This document shows, one piece after another, positions 45,838 to 54,304 of a stretch of 64,000 nucleotides of DNA (position 1 is the stretch's first letter; the number at the start of each line of letters is the position of its first letter). The position numbers and the translations under genes are program-made. The notes under the pieces are model-generated. The model saw only the letters and a program-made list of their open reading frames with translations, was not told the origin of the DNA and did no database searches. Where the stretch lies: positions 107,232 to 171,231 of the forward strand of contig NZ_JADKYP010000009.1 of NCBI RefSeq assembly GCF_015354405.1, written 5' to 3'. The DNA comes from Nocardia sp. BSTN01. GTDB lineage: Bacteria > Actinomycetota > Actinomycetes > Mycobacteriales > Mycobacteriaceae.

Positions 45838-46234
45838 GCACCTCCTCTAAAACCGGAAGCCGCTTCACTACCGCTTTGTAGCTATTTTCCAGCAACTTCC
45901 AGACAGAATCGGTTACCTCGAACCGGAACCGAGTCCGCCGCGCACACCGCACGCCAGTCGGCGAGTTGCCTTGCTCGACAACACGTTTCAATTCCGATCG
46001 GAAGTTTCAGCTTTCGCGGAACCGAGTACAGGGTGCACCCGCGACATCGCTCGCCGGCCTCGACCGGTCCGCGAGACACTTCGTTTTGCTAGGAAATTTT
46101 TTTCGGAACCCGCCGGAGACACGACACACCCCGGGAATCGGGCGCACAACGCCGCTCGAGACCGGTGATCCCGGCCGCGCCATCCGCGAACCGGAACTGG
46201 AACTGGAGTTCTCGGGGGTGTGATCGACGACTGT
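45838..46234. other. Gap upstream of the small-peptide operon
   Basis: About 400 bp, AT-richer than its surroundings. It contains TAGCTATT (45879-45886), a partial copy of the mce-type palindrome core; the 12-bp palindrome TTCCGATCGGAA (45992-46003); and a T7 run at 46097-46103 region. A 65-codon frame on the minus strand (45882-46079) has no ribosome binding site and I do not call it. Confidence 0.4.
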
Positions 46235-46262
46235 CACCGGGCGGCCGGTCGGCCGCCCGGTG
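46235..46262 (-). terminator. Stem-loop terminator of the universal stress gene
   Basis: CACCGGGCGGCC, loop GGTC, GGCCGCCCGGTG: a perfect 12-bp stem 6 bp beyond the stop codon of the universal stress protein gene. No T-run, as is common in actinobacteria. Confidence 0.75.
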
Positions 46263-46268
46263 GGCATC

Positions 46269-47162
46269 TCACCGCCGGCGCACCACGATCACCGGGCATT
46301 CGGACGACTGCAACAGGGCATGACCGGTCGACCCGAGCAGCATGCCGGTGAACCCGCCCCGTCCGTGACTGCCGACCACCACCAGCTGGGAATGTTCGGA
46401 TTCGGCGAGCAGCGCACGGGCCGGTCGATCGGCCCACACCACCGGCCGCACGTCGACATCCGGGTACTGTTCCCGCCATCCGGCCAGACTCTCCGAGAGC
46501 GCGGCGCGCTCGGATTCGCGCAGCGTGTCCCAGCCGGCCACCGCGACCTCGGGCAGGCTGATATCGCTCCACGTGTGCACAGCGATCAGCGGCACCTTCC
46601 GCCGCGAGGCTTCGTCGAAGGCGACCCCGATCGCGGGTTCGCTGTTCTCGGTGCCGTCGACGCCGACCACCACCGGCTTCGCCGCGGTCACCATGTCGGT
46701 CGCGGAATTACCGGGAATCACCGCGACCGGGCAGTGCGCCCGCTGCACCACCGCCGAACTCACCGATCCGAGCAGCGCCCGCCGGACGGCGCCGCGCCCG
46801 CGACTGCCGACGACCAGGCGGTGCGCCCGTTCCGAACGTTTGATCAAGGTCGGGATGATCGGGTCGAACACCAACTCGGCATTGATCTCCAGCGGCCCCT
46901 CGACCAACCCGGCAATCCGGCGCGCTTCGGCGACGATGCGCTCACCGTCCTCACGCACCCAATCCGCGCCGCCCGTCCACACTTCGGAGCCGAAACCAGT
47001 CGGCAGGGTGGCCGAGGTGATGATGTCCAGACGCCGCCCGTGCAGGACGGCGTCGACCGCGGCCCAGGCCACCGCCTGATAGGAGATTTCCGAGCCGTCG
47101 ACGCCGACCACGATGGGCCGGTCGGGTTCGTCCGCGAGGTACGCCTCGGCTGATTCGGTCAC
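46269..47162 (-). CDS. Tandem-domain universal stress protein
   Basis: Protein of 297 residues made of two UspA domains. Each has the starting strand (RPIVVGVDGSEISYQAV and KPVVVGVDGTENSEPAI) and the ATP-binding signature G-x2-G-x9-G-S/T (VVGSRGRGAVRRALLGSVSS and VVGSHGRGGFTGMLLGSTGH). Such two-domain proteins are typical of mycobacteria and relatives, often induced under hypoxia or stationary phase through DosR; no DosR box was searched with certainty. GTG at 47162 is chosen with GGAG 7 nt upstream; GTG 47174 is an alternative. Confidence 0.9.
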   Translation of the reverse strand: MTESAEAYLADEPDRPIVVGVDGSEISYQAVAWAAVDAVLHGRRLDIITSATLPTGFGSEVWTGGADWVREDGERIVAEARRIAGLVEGPLEINAELVFDPIIPTLIKRSERAHRLVVGSRGRGAVRRALLGSVSSAVVQRAHCPVAVIPGNSATDMVTAAKPVVVGVDGTENSEPAIGVAFDEASRRKVPLIAVHTWSDISLPEVAVAGWDTLRESERAALSESLAGWREQYPDVDVRPVVWADRPARALLAESEHSQLVVVGSHGRGGFTGMLLGSTGHALLQSSECPVIVVRRR

Positions 47163-47402
47163 AGTCGGCTCCACTTCGTTTCGGCGAGCGGTCTCCGCGC
47201 CGAGGTTACCGGGGGAAGCGGGAGGCGGCATCGGAGGCACCGAGTATCGCCACATCAGCAATCTGTCAGCGCACAGGGTTGTGATGGCGCGCGCGGACGT
47301 CGAATCGGCTGGTTGCGCGGAGGTATCGATATGCAGACAAGTTGAGCCCCAATGATTCCAGCGCGATGGCCGGGCTTCACCCGGCCTGGTTATGTTGGAT
47401 TC

Positions 47403-48668
47403 ATGTCTCGCGTGTCGACACCGACCAAGATCGCCCGCAATCGCCGGGCACGACGTGGTCGGCTGGTCGTCGCGGCATTGGTCTCGCTCGCGGCCACGAC
47501 GGCCACCGCGGCGGCGGATCCCACCGGCAGCACGACCGTCCCGGAGGGTCAGGCCTTCTACGACGCCCCCGCCGAGGCGATCGCCGGACCACACGGCTCG
47601 GTGATCCGGGCCCGCAGTATCACCGGCGATCCGGGGCTGCCCGGGGCGCGGAATCTGCTCGTCCTGTACCGCTCGGTGGATCTGCAGGGGCATCCGGTGG
47701 CGGTCTCGGGAACATTGGCGGTACCCGACGGCACGCCGCCGCCGGACGGCTGGCCGCTCATCTCGTGGGCACACGGCACCACCGGTGTGGCCGATATCTG
47801 CGCGCCCTCGCGTGATACCGGCCCCGACTATCCCGCCCACGACTACACCGCACAGGTGCGCGAGGTGCAACAGCGCTGGCTCGCGGCCGGATACGCGGTG
47901 GCGCAGAGCGATTACCAGGGCCTCGGCACGCCGGGCCCGCACGGATACCTGATCGGCGCCACCGAGGCGCGGGCCGTCGCCGATATGGCACTCGCCGCGC
48001 GGGAACTCGACGCATCGATCGGCACGCGATGGGCGGCGATCGGCCACTCGCAGGGCGGCCAGGCGGCGATCTTCACCGATGCGCAGGCCCGCGCCTGGGC
48101 ACCCGGACTGGACCTGCGCGCCGTGGTGGCACTCGCACCGGCATCGCAGGTGGAATTCGGCATCGGAGCGCAGCGCGTGGCGAGTACGGTCGGAGCCGGC
48201 GAGGCCCTGGCCGACACGCTCGGCAACTCGAATGCGTTCCTGCCGTTGCTGATTCGTGGTGCGCAGACCGCCGAGAATATCGATCCGGCCCGCTTCCTGA
48301 CGCCGCGCGCACTGAGCCTGCTGCCCGAGGCCGACACCGGGTGCATCGGCGCCCTGCGCGCGCCGGACAGCTGGGGTGGCCTTCCCGCCGATGCCGCGTT
48401 CAGCCCACTGGGTGACGCCGCGCCTTTCCTCCGAGTACTGACCGACAACGATCCCAGCACGCTGCGCATCGACGCGCCGCTCCTGGTGTTGCAGGGCAGC
48501 GCCGACACGACGGTGCCCCCGCGGGCGACCGACGCGATGGTCGCCCGTCTGCGCCTGACCGACCAGCAGGTCACCTACCGCACCTACCCCGGCGCCGACC
48601 ATCGCGGCGTCCTGCAGGCCTCGCTCCCCGACGCCCTCGCCTGGGTCGGCGAGCGCTTCACCTCATAA
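47403..48668 (+). CDS. Secreted lipase (LIP/secretory lipase family)
   Basis: Exported alpha/beta hydrolase of 421 residues. A basic N-terminus and hydrophobic stretch (RRGRLVVAALVSLAATTATAAADP) form the signal peptide, cleaved near residue 38. Secretory-lipase features are the early block GNxxSWAHGTTGVADICAPS in approximate form, the nucleophile elbow IGHSQGGQAAIF (~216) and the late VLQGSADTTVPP (acid) and PGADHRGVL (His). It probably hydrolyses triacylglycerols or other esters outside the cell. The ATG at 47403 begins the signal peptide. Neighbouring WS/DGAT, mycolyltransferase-like and mce genes also deal with lipids. Confidence 0.85.
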   Translation: MSRVSTPTKIARNRRARRGRLVVAALVSLAATTATAAADPTGSTTVPEGQAFYDAPAEAIAGPHGSVIRARSITGDPGLPGARNLLVLYRSVDLQGHPVAVSGTLAVPDGTPPPDGWPLISWAHGTTGVADICAPSRDTGPDYPAHDYTAQVREVQQRWLAAGYAVAQSDYQGLGTPGPHGYLIGATEARAVADMALAARELDASIGTRWAAIGHSQGGQAAIFTDAQARAWAPGLDLRAVVALAPASQVEFGIGAQRVASTVGAGEALADTLGNSNAFLPLLIRGAQTAENIDPARFLTPRALSLLPEADTGCIGALRAPDSWGGLPADAAFSPLGDAAPFLRVLTDNDPSTLRIDAPLLVLQGSADTTVPPRATDAMVARLRLTDQQVTYRTYPGADHRGVLQASLPDALAWVGERFTS

Positions 48669-48728
48669 CCGACCTGATGCGAATTCGGCTCGGCTCCAGC
48701 GCATTCGGACGCCAATCGCGCCGACGTT

Positions 48729-49526
48729 CTACTCCCCCGCGTACATCTCGCGCATGCTCTTGCCCATGAGGGCGACGGCCTTCTTGCGGGGCAGTATTCG
48801 CGACAGCAGCGTGCCGTTGAATCGGTTGGCCCGGCCGGGGATCACCGAGGGTTGTCTGCCGAGTGCGGCCAGGCCGGCGGCGACCACCGGGGCTACCGGC
48901 ATCACCTTCGGGGAATTGCGGATCGTGCGCGGTCGGTCGGCGCGGTAGCCGGGAGTGTCGGTGGGCCCGGGCACGACCGCGACGACGTCGACGCCGTGCG
49001 GACGCCATTCGTCCCACAGCGATTCGGCCAGATTCAGTGTCAGTGCCTTGGTGCCCGCGTAGGAGGCGTACATGGGGGTGCCGAGCAGACCGGACATGGA
49101 GCTGAGCAGGATCACGCCGCCGCGGCCGCGGTCGATCATCGGCGGGACGAAGCGGTGCAGCACGGTCATCATCGTGGTCACGTTGATGTCGATCGTCTTC
49201 AGATGCCGTTCCAGCGGTGTGTCCAGCCACATACCGCAGACCGAGAGCCCGGCGTTGTAGACGACCAGGCCCAGTTCGACGTCGTCGACCAGCAGCGCTA
49301 CCGATTCCAGCACCTCCGGCGCGGTGATGTCTCCGGTCACCGTCCGGGTGCGGATGCCGTAGCGGTCGGCCAGATCCGTTGCCAGCGTGTCGAGTTCGTC
49401 CTTCTCCAGCGCCACCATGACGAGGTTCAGGCCGCGCTCGGCGAGCTGACGGCAGAATTCGGCCCCCAGTCCCAGCGCGGCACCGACCACCAACGCCCAC
49501 GGCCCGTACCGCTGCGGAAAGCTCAT
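48729..49526 (-). CDS. Short-chain dehydrogenase/reductase
   Basis: SDR enzyme of 265 residues. The nucleotide loop is VVGAALGLGAEFC, the NNAG counterpart is VVYNAGLSVCG, and the catalytic Ser and Tyr-x3-Lys are in LLSSMSG and SYAGTKALT. It belongs to the classical SDR group often annotated as acyl or steroid dehydrogenases. It follows the cytochrome P450 gene on the same strand after 120 bp, so the two may act on the same lipid or steroid-like substrate (inference). The ATG at 49526 has AGGAG upstream. Confidence 0.85.
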   Translation of the reverse strand: MSFPQRYGPWALVVGAALGLGAEFCRQLAERGLNLVMVALEKDELDTLATDLADRYGIRTRTVTGDITAPEVLESVALLVDDVELGLVVYNAGLSVCGMWLDTPLERHLKTIDINVTTMMTVLHRFVPPMIDRGRGGVILLSSMSGLLGTPMYASYAGTKALTLNLAESLWDEWRPHGVDVVAVVPGPTDTPGYRADRPRTIRNSPKVMPVAPVVAAGLAALGRQPSVIPGRANRFNGTLLSRILPRKKAVALMGKSMREMYAGE

Positions 49527-49646
49527 CTGCTGTCTCCTCGACTCCGATCAGAAACGCATGCGAGTCCGATCATTGCATCCAGGAGACGAACACGCCTCCG
49601 GCCAGGGCCGGCCGGCCTTCGCGATCCGCTTTGCGCGACAACGGGA

Positions 49647-50846
49647 TCAGGTGCCGGCGGGCAGACTTTCCCAGCCACGCACCGTCGAGGTCGGCGACAG
49701 TCGCGCCTGCGACATATCGACCTCCCACTCCGGGAATCGTGTCAGGATCTCCTCGAGTGCGATGCGTCCCTCCAGCCGCGCCAGCGCCGAACCCAGGCAG
49801 AAGTGGGTGCCGACACTGAACGCCAGATGCGGCTGCGGCGCGCGCAGGATGTCGAAAACGTCTCCGTCCGGCGCGAACTGGCGATGGTCGCGGTTCGCCG
49901 CGCCGATCAGGAACATCAGCACCGACCCCTCGGGCACCTTCTGCCCGTGGTACTCGATCTCGCGGGTCACGTAGCGGCACGTGTGCGGGGCGGGCGATTC
50001 GAAGCGCAGCAGTTCCTCGATCGCCTGCGGGATCAGAGCCGGATTCTCGACCAGCAGCCGGCGCTGTTCGGGATGGTCGGCGAGCACCTTTCCGGCCCAG
50101 CCGATCAGCCGCGTCGTGGTCTCGTTCCCGGCGCCGGACACCACATTCACGTACATGAGCAGTTCGTCGCGGGTGAGGCGGCGCTCGGTGCCCGTCTCGT
50201 CGACGAATTCGACGTTGAGCAGTTCGGTCATGATGTCGTCGGAGGGATGTTCGGCGCGCCAGTCGATATAGGGGCCGAAGATGTCGCCGGACACCATGCC
50301 CTCGGAGGCGGCCTTCATCGGCTTGCCCTCCTCGGTGCGCATCTGCTCGTTGGCGAAATCGCGGATCGCCTCCTGATCCTCTTCCGGGATGCCGAGCAGC
50401 ATGCCGATGGTCCGCATCGGCATCCGGGCGCCGATGTCTGCGATGAAGTCCAGGCGCCCGGTACCGACCAGCGGATCGAGACTTTCGGCGCAGAAGTCCC
50501 GGACCTTCGATTCCAGCGCCTTGATCTTGCGTGGAGTGAACATCCGCGACAGCAGTTTGCGGTGGATCGTGTGCACCGGCGGGTCCTCGAAAAGCAGGAC
50601 GCCGGAGGGGATCTCGATATTCGCCTTGATGAGCTCCAGGATGGCGCCGCGGCCGGAGATGAAGGTGTCCTTGTCGATCAGGCCCGCGTTGACGTCCTCG
50701 AATCGGCTCAGCGCGTAGAAGTCGTGCTGCGCGTTGTAGTAGAGCGGCAGCTCGTCGCGCAGGCGCTGGAACATGGGATAGGGATCGGCGTTGAGTTCGA
50801 CGTCGTACGGGTCGTAGTGGACGTCGCTGGCCGCGCTGATGGTCAC
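49647..50846 (-). CDS. Cytochrome P450
   Basis: Heme monooxygenase of 399 residues. Visible motifs are the I-helix oxygen-binding VVSGAGNETTTRLIGW, ExxR in EELLRFES with its downstream Arg in CRYVTREI, and the heme loop FSVGTHFCLGSALARLE with the cysteine ligand. It is soluble and needs ferredoxin partners encoded elsewhere. The general look is of the actinobacterial CYP107/CYP1xx type; the substrate cannot be told. Probably cotranscribed with the SDR at 48729 and regulated through the palindrome at 50948-50964. Confidence 0.92.
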   Translation of the reverse strand: MTISAASDVHYDPYDVELNADPYPMFQRLRDELPLYYNAQHDFYALSRFEDVNAGLIDKDTFISGRGAILELIKANIEIPSGVLLFEDPPVHTIHRKLLSRMFTPRKIKALESKVRDFCAESLDPLVGTGRLDFIADIGARMPMRTIGMLLGIPEEDQEAIRDFANEQMRTEEGKPMKAASEGMVSGDIFGPYIDWRAEHPSDDIMTELLNVEFVDETGTERRLTRDELLMYVNVVSGAGNETTTRLIGWAGKVLADHPEQRRLLVENPALIPQAIEELLRFESPAPHTCRYVTREIEYHGQKVPEGSVLMFLIGAANRDHRQFAPDGDVFDILRAPQPHLAFSVGTHFCLGSALARLEGRIALEEILTRFPEWEVDMSQARLSPTSTVRGWESLPAGT

Positions 50847-50947
50847 TGGTTCACCCCTTGCGGAAATCTCCGGAATGCGGCTCGGCCGCGGACAGGCACA
50901 GGGGCAGGCGCCGCCGACCTCGCGTCATGGCGCCTCCCGCCACCATG

Positions 50948-50964
50948 AGAGAAGGATATTCTCT
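50948..50964. promoter_or_regulatory. Inverted repeat between P450 and Mce-associated genes
   Basis: AGAGAA-GGATA-TTCTCT, 6-bp arms with a 5-bp spacer, in the 268-bp space between divergent genes. TTGACA follows at 50969-50974 on the plus strand, and a TACAGT -10-like hexamer is at 51044-51049. Confidence 0.45.
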
Positions 50965-51114
50965 AGAATTGACAATGACAATCCCTGAGGTCACATGCAA
51001 ATCCCGCAATAACTACAGCCTTCATCCGTCAACGCAGGTAGAGTACAGTTCTCGTTGCGCGAAAATATTGTTCTCGCCGATCTGCCCGGCGCCGCCCGAC
51101 GAACGGAGCACGCA

Positions 51115-52131
51115 GTGACGTCCGGAAAACACCCCACGCCGCCGGATACCGGGGACATCACCGATCGTGATCTGCTGCTGGCCGCAGCGGTTGCCGAGGC
51201 GGAGGCCGAAGCCGCGGAGGCGGTGGCGGCCGCTGCCCGCGCCCGAGCCCGCGCGGCCACCCTGCGCCGCCGCGCCGGGGCCGCCGCACAGTCGAGCGAA
51301 CCCTCGTACGCGAACGACACGCCGGCCAGCGATGCCCCTACGCCCGGCACAAAAGACAACATTGCCGCTCCAGGTCGGGACGTCGCGTCGACCCGGCAGC
51401 CCGCCCCGAGTGCCGAGCGAAAGCTGGCCGATGAAGCCTCCGCCCCGGAAAGGTCTGCGGTCCAATCGCTTTCCCGACAACCGCCCTCGAGGGGTGGTGA
51501 CGCGGCTACCGATGCCGCCCCCGGATCCGACGCCGACGCGGAGCCCGACGCCGACGCAAAGGCTGATTCTGGCGTAGAGGCAGATTCCGACGCGAAGACC
51601 GAGAAGAGCCGTCGCCGCATACGACCGCGACTGGGCGGCGTTCGGCGTATCCGGCGGCGCACGGCGGGCGTGGCGGTCGCGGCAGTCGTCTTGTGCGCCG
51701 GCTTGGGCAGCAGCGGATACATGATGTGGCGCCATCACGAGGTGACCGCGAAACAGCATCGCGAGGCGGAGTTCGTGGCGGCGGCGCGGCAGGGCGTGAC
51801 CACGCTGACCTCACTGGATTTCAATCATGCCGCCGACGACGTGAAGCGCGTGCTCGACGATTCCACGGGTAGTTTCCGCAACGATTTCCAGTCGCGCGCC
51901 GACGATTTCGCCAAGGTGATCCAGCAGTCCAAAGTCGCCACCCAGGGCAGGGTCAACGCCGCCGCGGTGCAGTCGATGACCGACGACTCCGCCGTGGTCC
52001 TCGTCGCGGCGACCTCGGAGGTCACCAATTCCGCGGGCGCCAAACAGGAACCGCGCGCCTGGCGGTTGAGCGTCACCGTGGAGCGCGTCGACGGCCGACT
52101 CAAGATGTCGAAAGTGGAGTTCGTCCCATGA
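51115..52131 (+). CDS. Mce-associated membrane protein with long acidic N-terminal tail
   Basis: Protein of about 338 residues. The first ~190 are low complexity: a coiled-coil-like Ala/Glu/Arg run ([18 protein letters not shown]) and then an Asp/Ala/Ser stretch, followed by a basic patch and one transmembrane helix ([21 protein letters not shown], ~180-205). The outer C-terminal domain ([38 protein letters not shown]) is the usual Mce-associated fold that helps assemble Mce importers. GTG 51115 is preferred; a TTG at 51055 is possible. It overlaps the next gene by 4 bp and converges with the mce operon. Confidence 0.8.
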   Translation: MTSGKHPTPPDTGDITDRDLLLAAAVAEAEAEAAEAVAAAARARARAATLRRRAGAAAQSSEPSYANDTPASDAPTPGTKDNIAAPGRDVASTRQPAPSAERKLADEASAPERSAVQSLSRQPPSRGGDAATDAAPGSDADAEPDADAKADSGVEADSDAKTEKSRRRIRPRLGGVRRIRRRTAGVAVAAVVLCAGLGSSGYMMWRHHEVTAKQHREAEFVAAARQGVTTLTSLDFNHAADDVKRVLDDSTGSFRNDFQSRADDFAKVIQQSKVATQGRVNAAAVQSMTDDSAVVLVAATSEVTNSAGAKQEPRAWRLSVTVERVDGRLKMSKVEFVP

Positions 52132-52769
52132 GCACAGCATCCGATTCCGGGCCCCGGAGCGCCGCGGTCGCAGACACCGGTGCCGACGGCGTCGACGCCG
52201 AAAAACCTTCTCCCCCTGCGCCTTCCGAAACTCCGCCGCAAAAATCTATGCGCACGCACGCAGCGCTGTCATGGATACGCACCCACCGTGCCGGCGTGGG
52301 GACGGGACTGCTCGGCGGGCTCGCGGTGGCCTCCGTGGTCGCCGCGACCAGCCTGTATTTCACGCAGTACCGCCCCGACCGGCAGACCGACGACGCTGCC
52401 CAACGGGCGGCCACGGCGGCCGCCACCAACGGCTCGGTCGCCATTCTCTCCTACGCCCCCGATACCCTGGACCACGATCTCACCACCGCGAAATCCTTCC
52501 TGACCGGAGATTTCCTCACCTACTACGGGCAGTTCACCCAGCAGGTGGTGGCGCCGGCCGCGAAGCAGAAGTCGGTGAAAACCGCCGCGGCGGTGGTTCG
52601 TTCGGCGGTCGAGCAGATCCATCCGGATTCGGCCGCGGTGCTGGTGTTCATCAACCAGACCACCACCACCTCCGACAAACCCGATCCGTCGATGACCTCG
52701 AGCAGCGTCAAGGTGTCGCTGGCACACGTCGACGGGAAGTGGTTGATCTCCTCGTTCGATCCGGTCTGA
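52128..52769 (+). CDS. Mce-associated membrane protein
   Basis: Protein of 213 residues: a proline-rich cytoplasmic tail of ~45, a transmembrane helix ([22 protein letters not shown], ~55-78) and an outer domain ([47 protein letters not shown]). It is the same fold as its neighbour. In M. tuberculosis such Mas proteins stabilise Mce complexes. The ATG overlaps the previous stop (ATGA). Its stop is only 32 bp from that of mceF on the other strand. Confidence 0.85.
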   Translation: MSTASDSGPRSAAVADTGADGVDAEKPSPPAPSETPPQKSMRTHAALSWIRTHRAGVGTGLLGGLAVASVVAATSLYFTQYRPDRQTDDAAQRAATAAATNGSVAILSYAPDTLDHDLTTAKSFLTGDFLTYYGQFTQQVVAPAAKQKSVKTAAAVVRSAVEQIHPDSAAVLVFINQTTTTSDKPDPSMTSSSVKVSLAHVDGKWLISSFDPV

Positions 52770-52801
52770 TCGGCAGCGCACGCGACATCAGCGCCTCGAT
52801 A

Positions 52802-54304
52802 TCAGTGCGCCACCATATCTTTCCAGCTCGCCGGCCGGGCGCCGACCAGATCATCCTGCCGATACATCCTTCCGTCCGGCGCCAGATAGTTCCCGGTGTG
52901 CGGGTCGTAGTGCGCGAAACCCACCGACGGTTCGGTCCCGGTGCGCGATGCCGCGGGCGCGTTCAGTCCGGGAATCCTGGGAAGCTCGATCTGCGGTAGC
53001 TGCGGCAACGGCGCCGCCGGCGCCGGGGCGGGGGGATTCCAGCGCGAATCCGGCGGGATGCCTTGCGATTCCAGATTCGGATCGCGCGGATACGGCCCCA
53101 CCACCGGCTGATCCGGCGCCACCGGTTCGTACTCCTGGTCGCTGTTGCAGATCTCCGCCGTCGGCGCCCGCTTCCCCGGTTTGCCGGCACACGGGAAGTT
53201 GCGCGCACCGCGGACCGCGACGGGCGAATCCTGCGGCAGCTTGCAATACAGCCCGTCCGGGGTGTCGATCGTGGTGGTGTCCGAGGGCGGTCGCCATGCC
53301 GACGGCGGCAGGAAGCCGACCGTACAGGCCGGCGGATCCGAGATCCCGCTGATGCGGAAGTCGCCGGGCCCCAACCCCTGTGCGTTCTTGGTGGGTTGCA
53401 CCGCCTGCACGATCGAGACCTCGGGCGGCAGCAACACCAGCACCTGTTCCAGCCCGGCGTGATAGGTCACGCCCAGCTGCGCGACCGAGGTCAGATTCGA
53501 CAACAGCACCGGCAGCGTGAGTTTCACCGAATCCAGTAGTTTCGTCGCCTCCTGAACCGCACCGGGCCCGGTGTTCAGCAGCGTCCGCACCTGCTCGTCG
53601 TCGGTGGCGATCTGTCCCGACACCCCGGCCAGGCCGCGCGCCCAGATCCGGATCGCATCGGCCGAGCGGTCCTGCGAGTCCATCAGCGGCTCGGCCTTCG
53701 CCAGCAGGTCACGGGTGGTGTCGCCGGTCCGGTTCGCATCGGCGGCCACGGTCGCGGCCGAATTCAGCAGCGACTGCAGGTCGTAGCGCGCGCCGTTCAC
53801 ACCGGTGAACACCTCGTCGAGCATGTCGTGCAGCCTGTCTTTCGGAATGCTGCCGACGAGACTGTCGAGTTCGTCGAGCATCGGTCCCACCGGCTGCGGA
53901 ACGGTGCTGTCACGCACGTCGATCACGGATCCGTCGTGCAGATACGGCGGCGCGTCGGTGCGCGGTTGCAAGTCGACGTACTGCTCACCCACCGCCGACA
54001 CACTGCGCACCTGCGCGCGCAATTCGGCGGGAATCTTGTGCCCGCCGTCGATCGACAGGGTCGCCAACACCCCGTCGTCGGTCAGATCGACGGAGGTGAC
54101 CTTGCCGATCTGGACCCCGCGATAGGTGACGTTGCCGAATCGGTACAGCCCGCCGGAGGTCGGGAGTTCCAGCGTCACCTTCATGGTGCCGATGCCGGCG
54201 AGGGTCGGCAGCCGCATGTACTGCACGGCCATCGACACCATGCCGATCACGGCCAGGATCGAGAAGATCACCAGCTGCGCTCGGACGAATCGGGTGAGAA
54301 TCAT
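52802..54304 (-). CDS. mceF: MCE family protein, sixth of the operon (MceF position)
   Basis: Substrate-binding subunit of an Mce lipid importer, 500 residues. An N-terminal anchor helix (AQLVIFSILAVIGMVSMAVQY) precedes the MCE domain (~38-115, with TSGGLYRFGNVTYRGVQIGKV), a long helical region forming the transport tunnel (~120-290), and a proline-rich C-terminal tail with several cysteines (PCAGKPGKR, AEICNSDQE). The tail, ending WKDMVAH, is longer than in the other subunits. ATG 54304 overlaps the mceE stop by 4 bp. Last gene of the operon. Confidence 0.9.
   Translation of the reverse strand: MILTRFVRAQLVIFSILAVIGMVSMAVQYMRLPTLAGIGTMKVTLELPTSGGLYRFGNVTYRGVQIGKVTSVDLTDDGVLATLSIDGGHKIPAELRAQVRSVSAVGEQYVDLQPRTDAPPYLHDGSVIDVRDSTVPQPVGPMLDELDSLVGSIPKDRLHDMLDEVFTGVNGARYDLQSLLNSAATVAADANRTGDTTRDLLAKAEPLMDSQDRSADAIRIWARGLAGVSGQIATDDEQVRTLLNTGPGAVQEATKLLDSVKLTLPVLLSNLTSVAQLGVTYHAGLEQVLVLLPPEVSIVQAVQPTKNAQGLGPGDFRISGISDPPACTVGFLPPSAWRPPSDTTTIDTPDGLYCKLPQDSPVAVRGARNFPCAGKPGKRAPTAEICNSDQEYEPVAPDQPVVGPYPRDPNLESQGIPPDSRWNPPAPAPAAPLPQLPQIELPRIPGLNAPAASRTGTEPSVGFAHYDPHTGNYLAPDGRMYRQDDLVGARPASWKDMVAH

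Noticed and set aside
45794-45850. Possible 12-codon leader peptide starting at a TTG after AGGAGG
   Set aside because: The AGGAGG and TTG lie in the spacer and -35 of a better-supported promoter, so they would not be transcribed from it.
45882-46079. 65-codon minus-strand frame upstream of the small-peptide operon
   Set aside because: No ribosome binding site, no similarity to the two peptides, and Cys/Arg-rich composition typical of a chance frame.
46269-48602. A 777-codon minus-strand frame extending the universal stress protein upstream
   Set aside because: Only the last 297 codons have domain features; the rest is the antisense shadow of the secreted lipase gene at 47403-48668, and a good GTG start with ribosome binding site lies at 47162.
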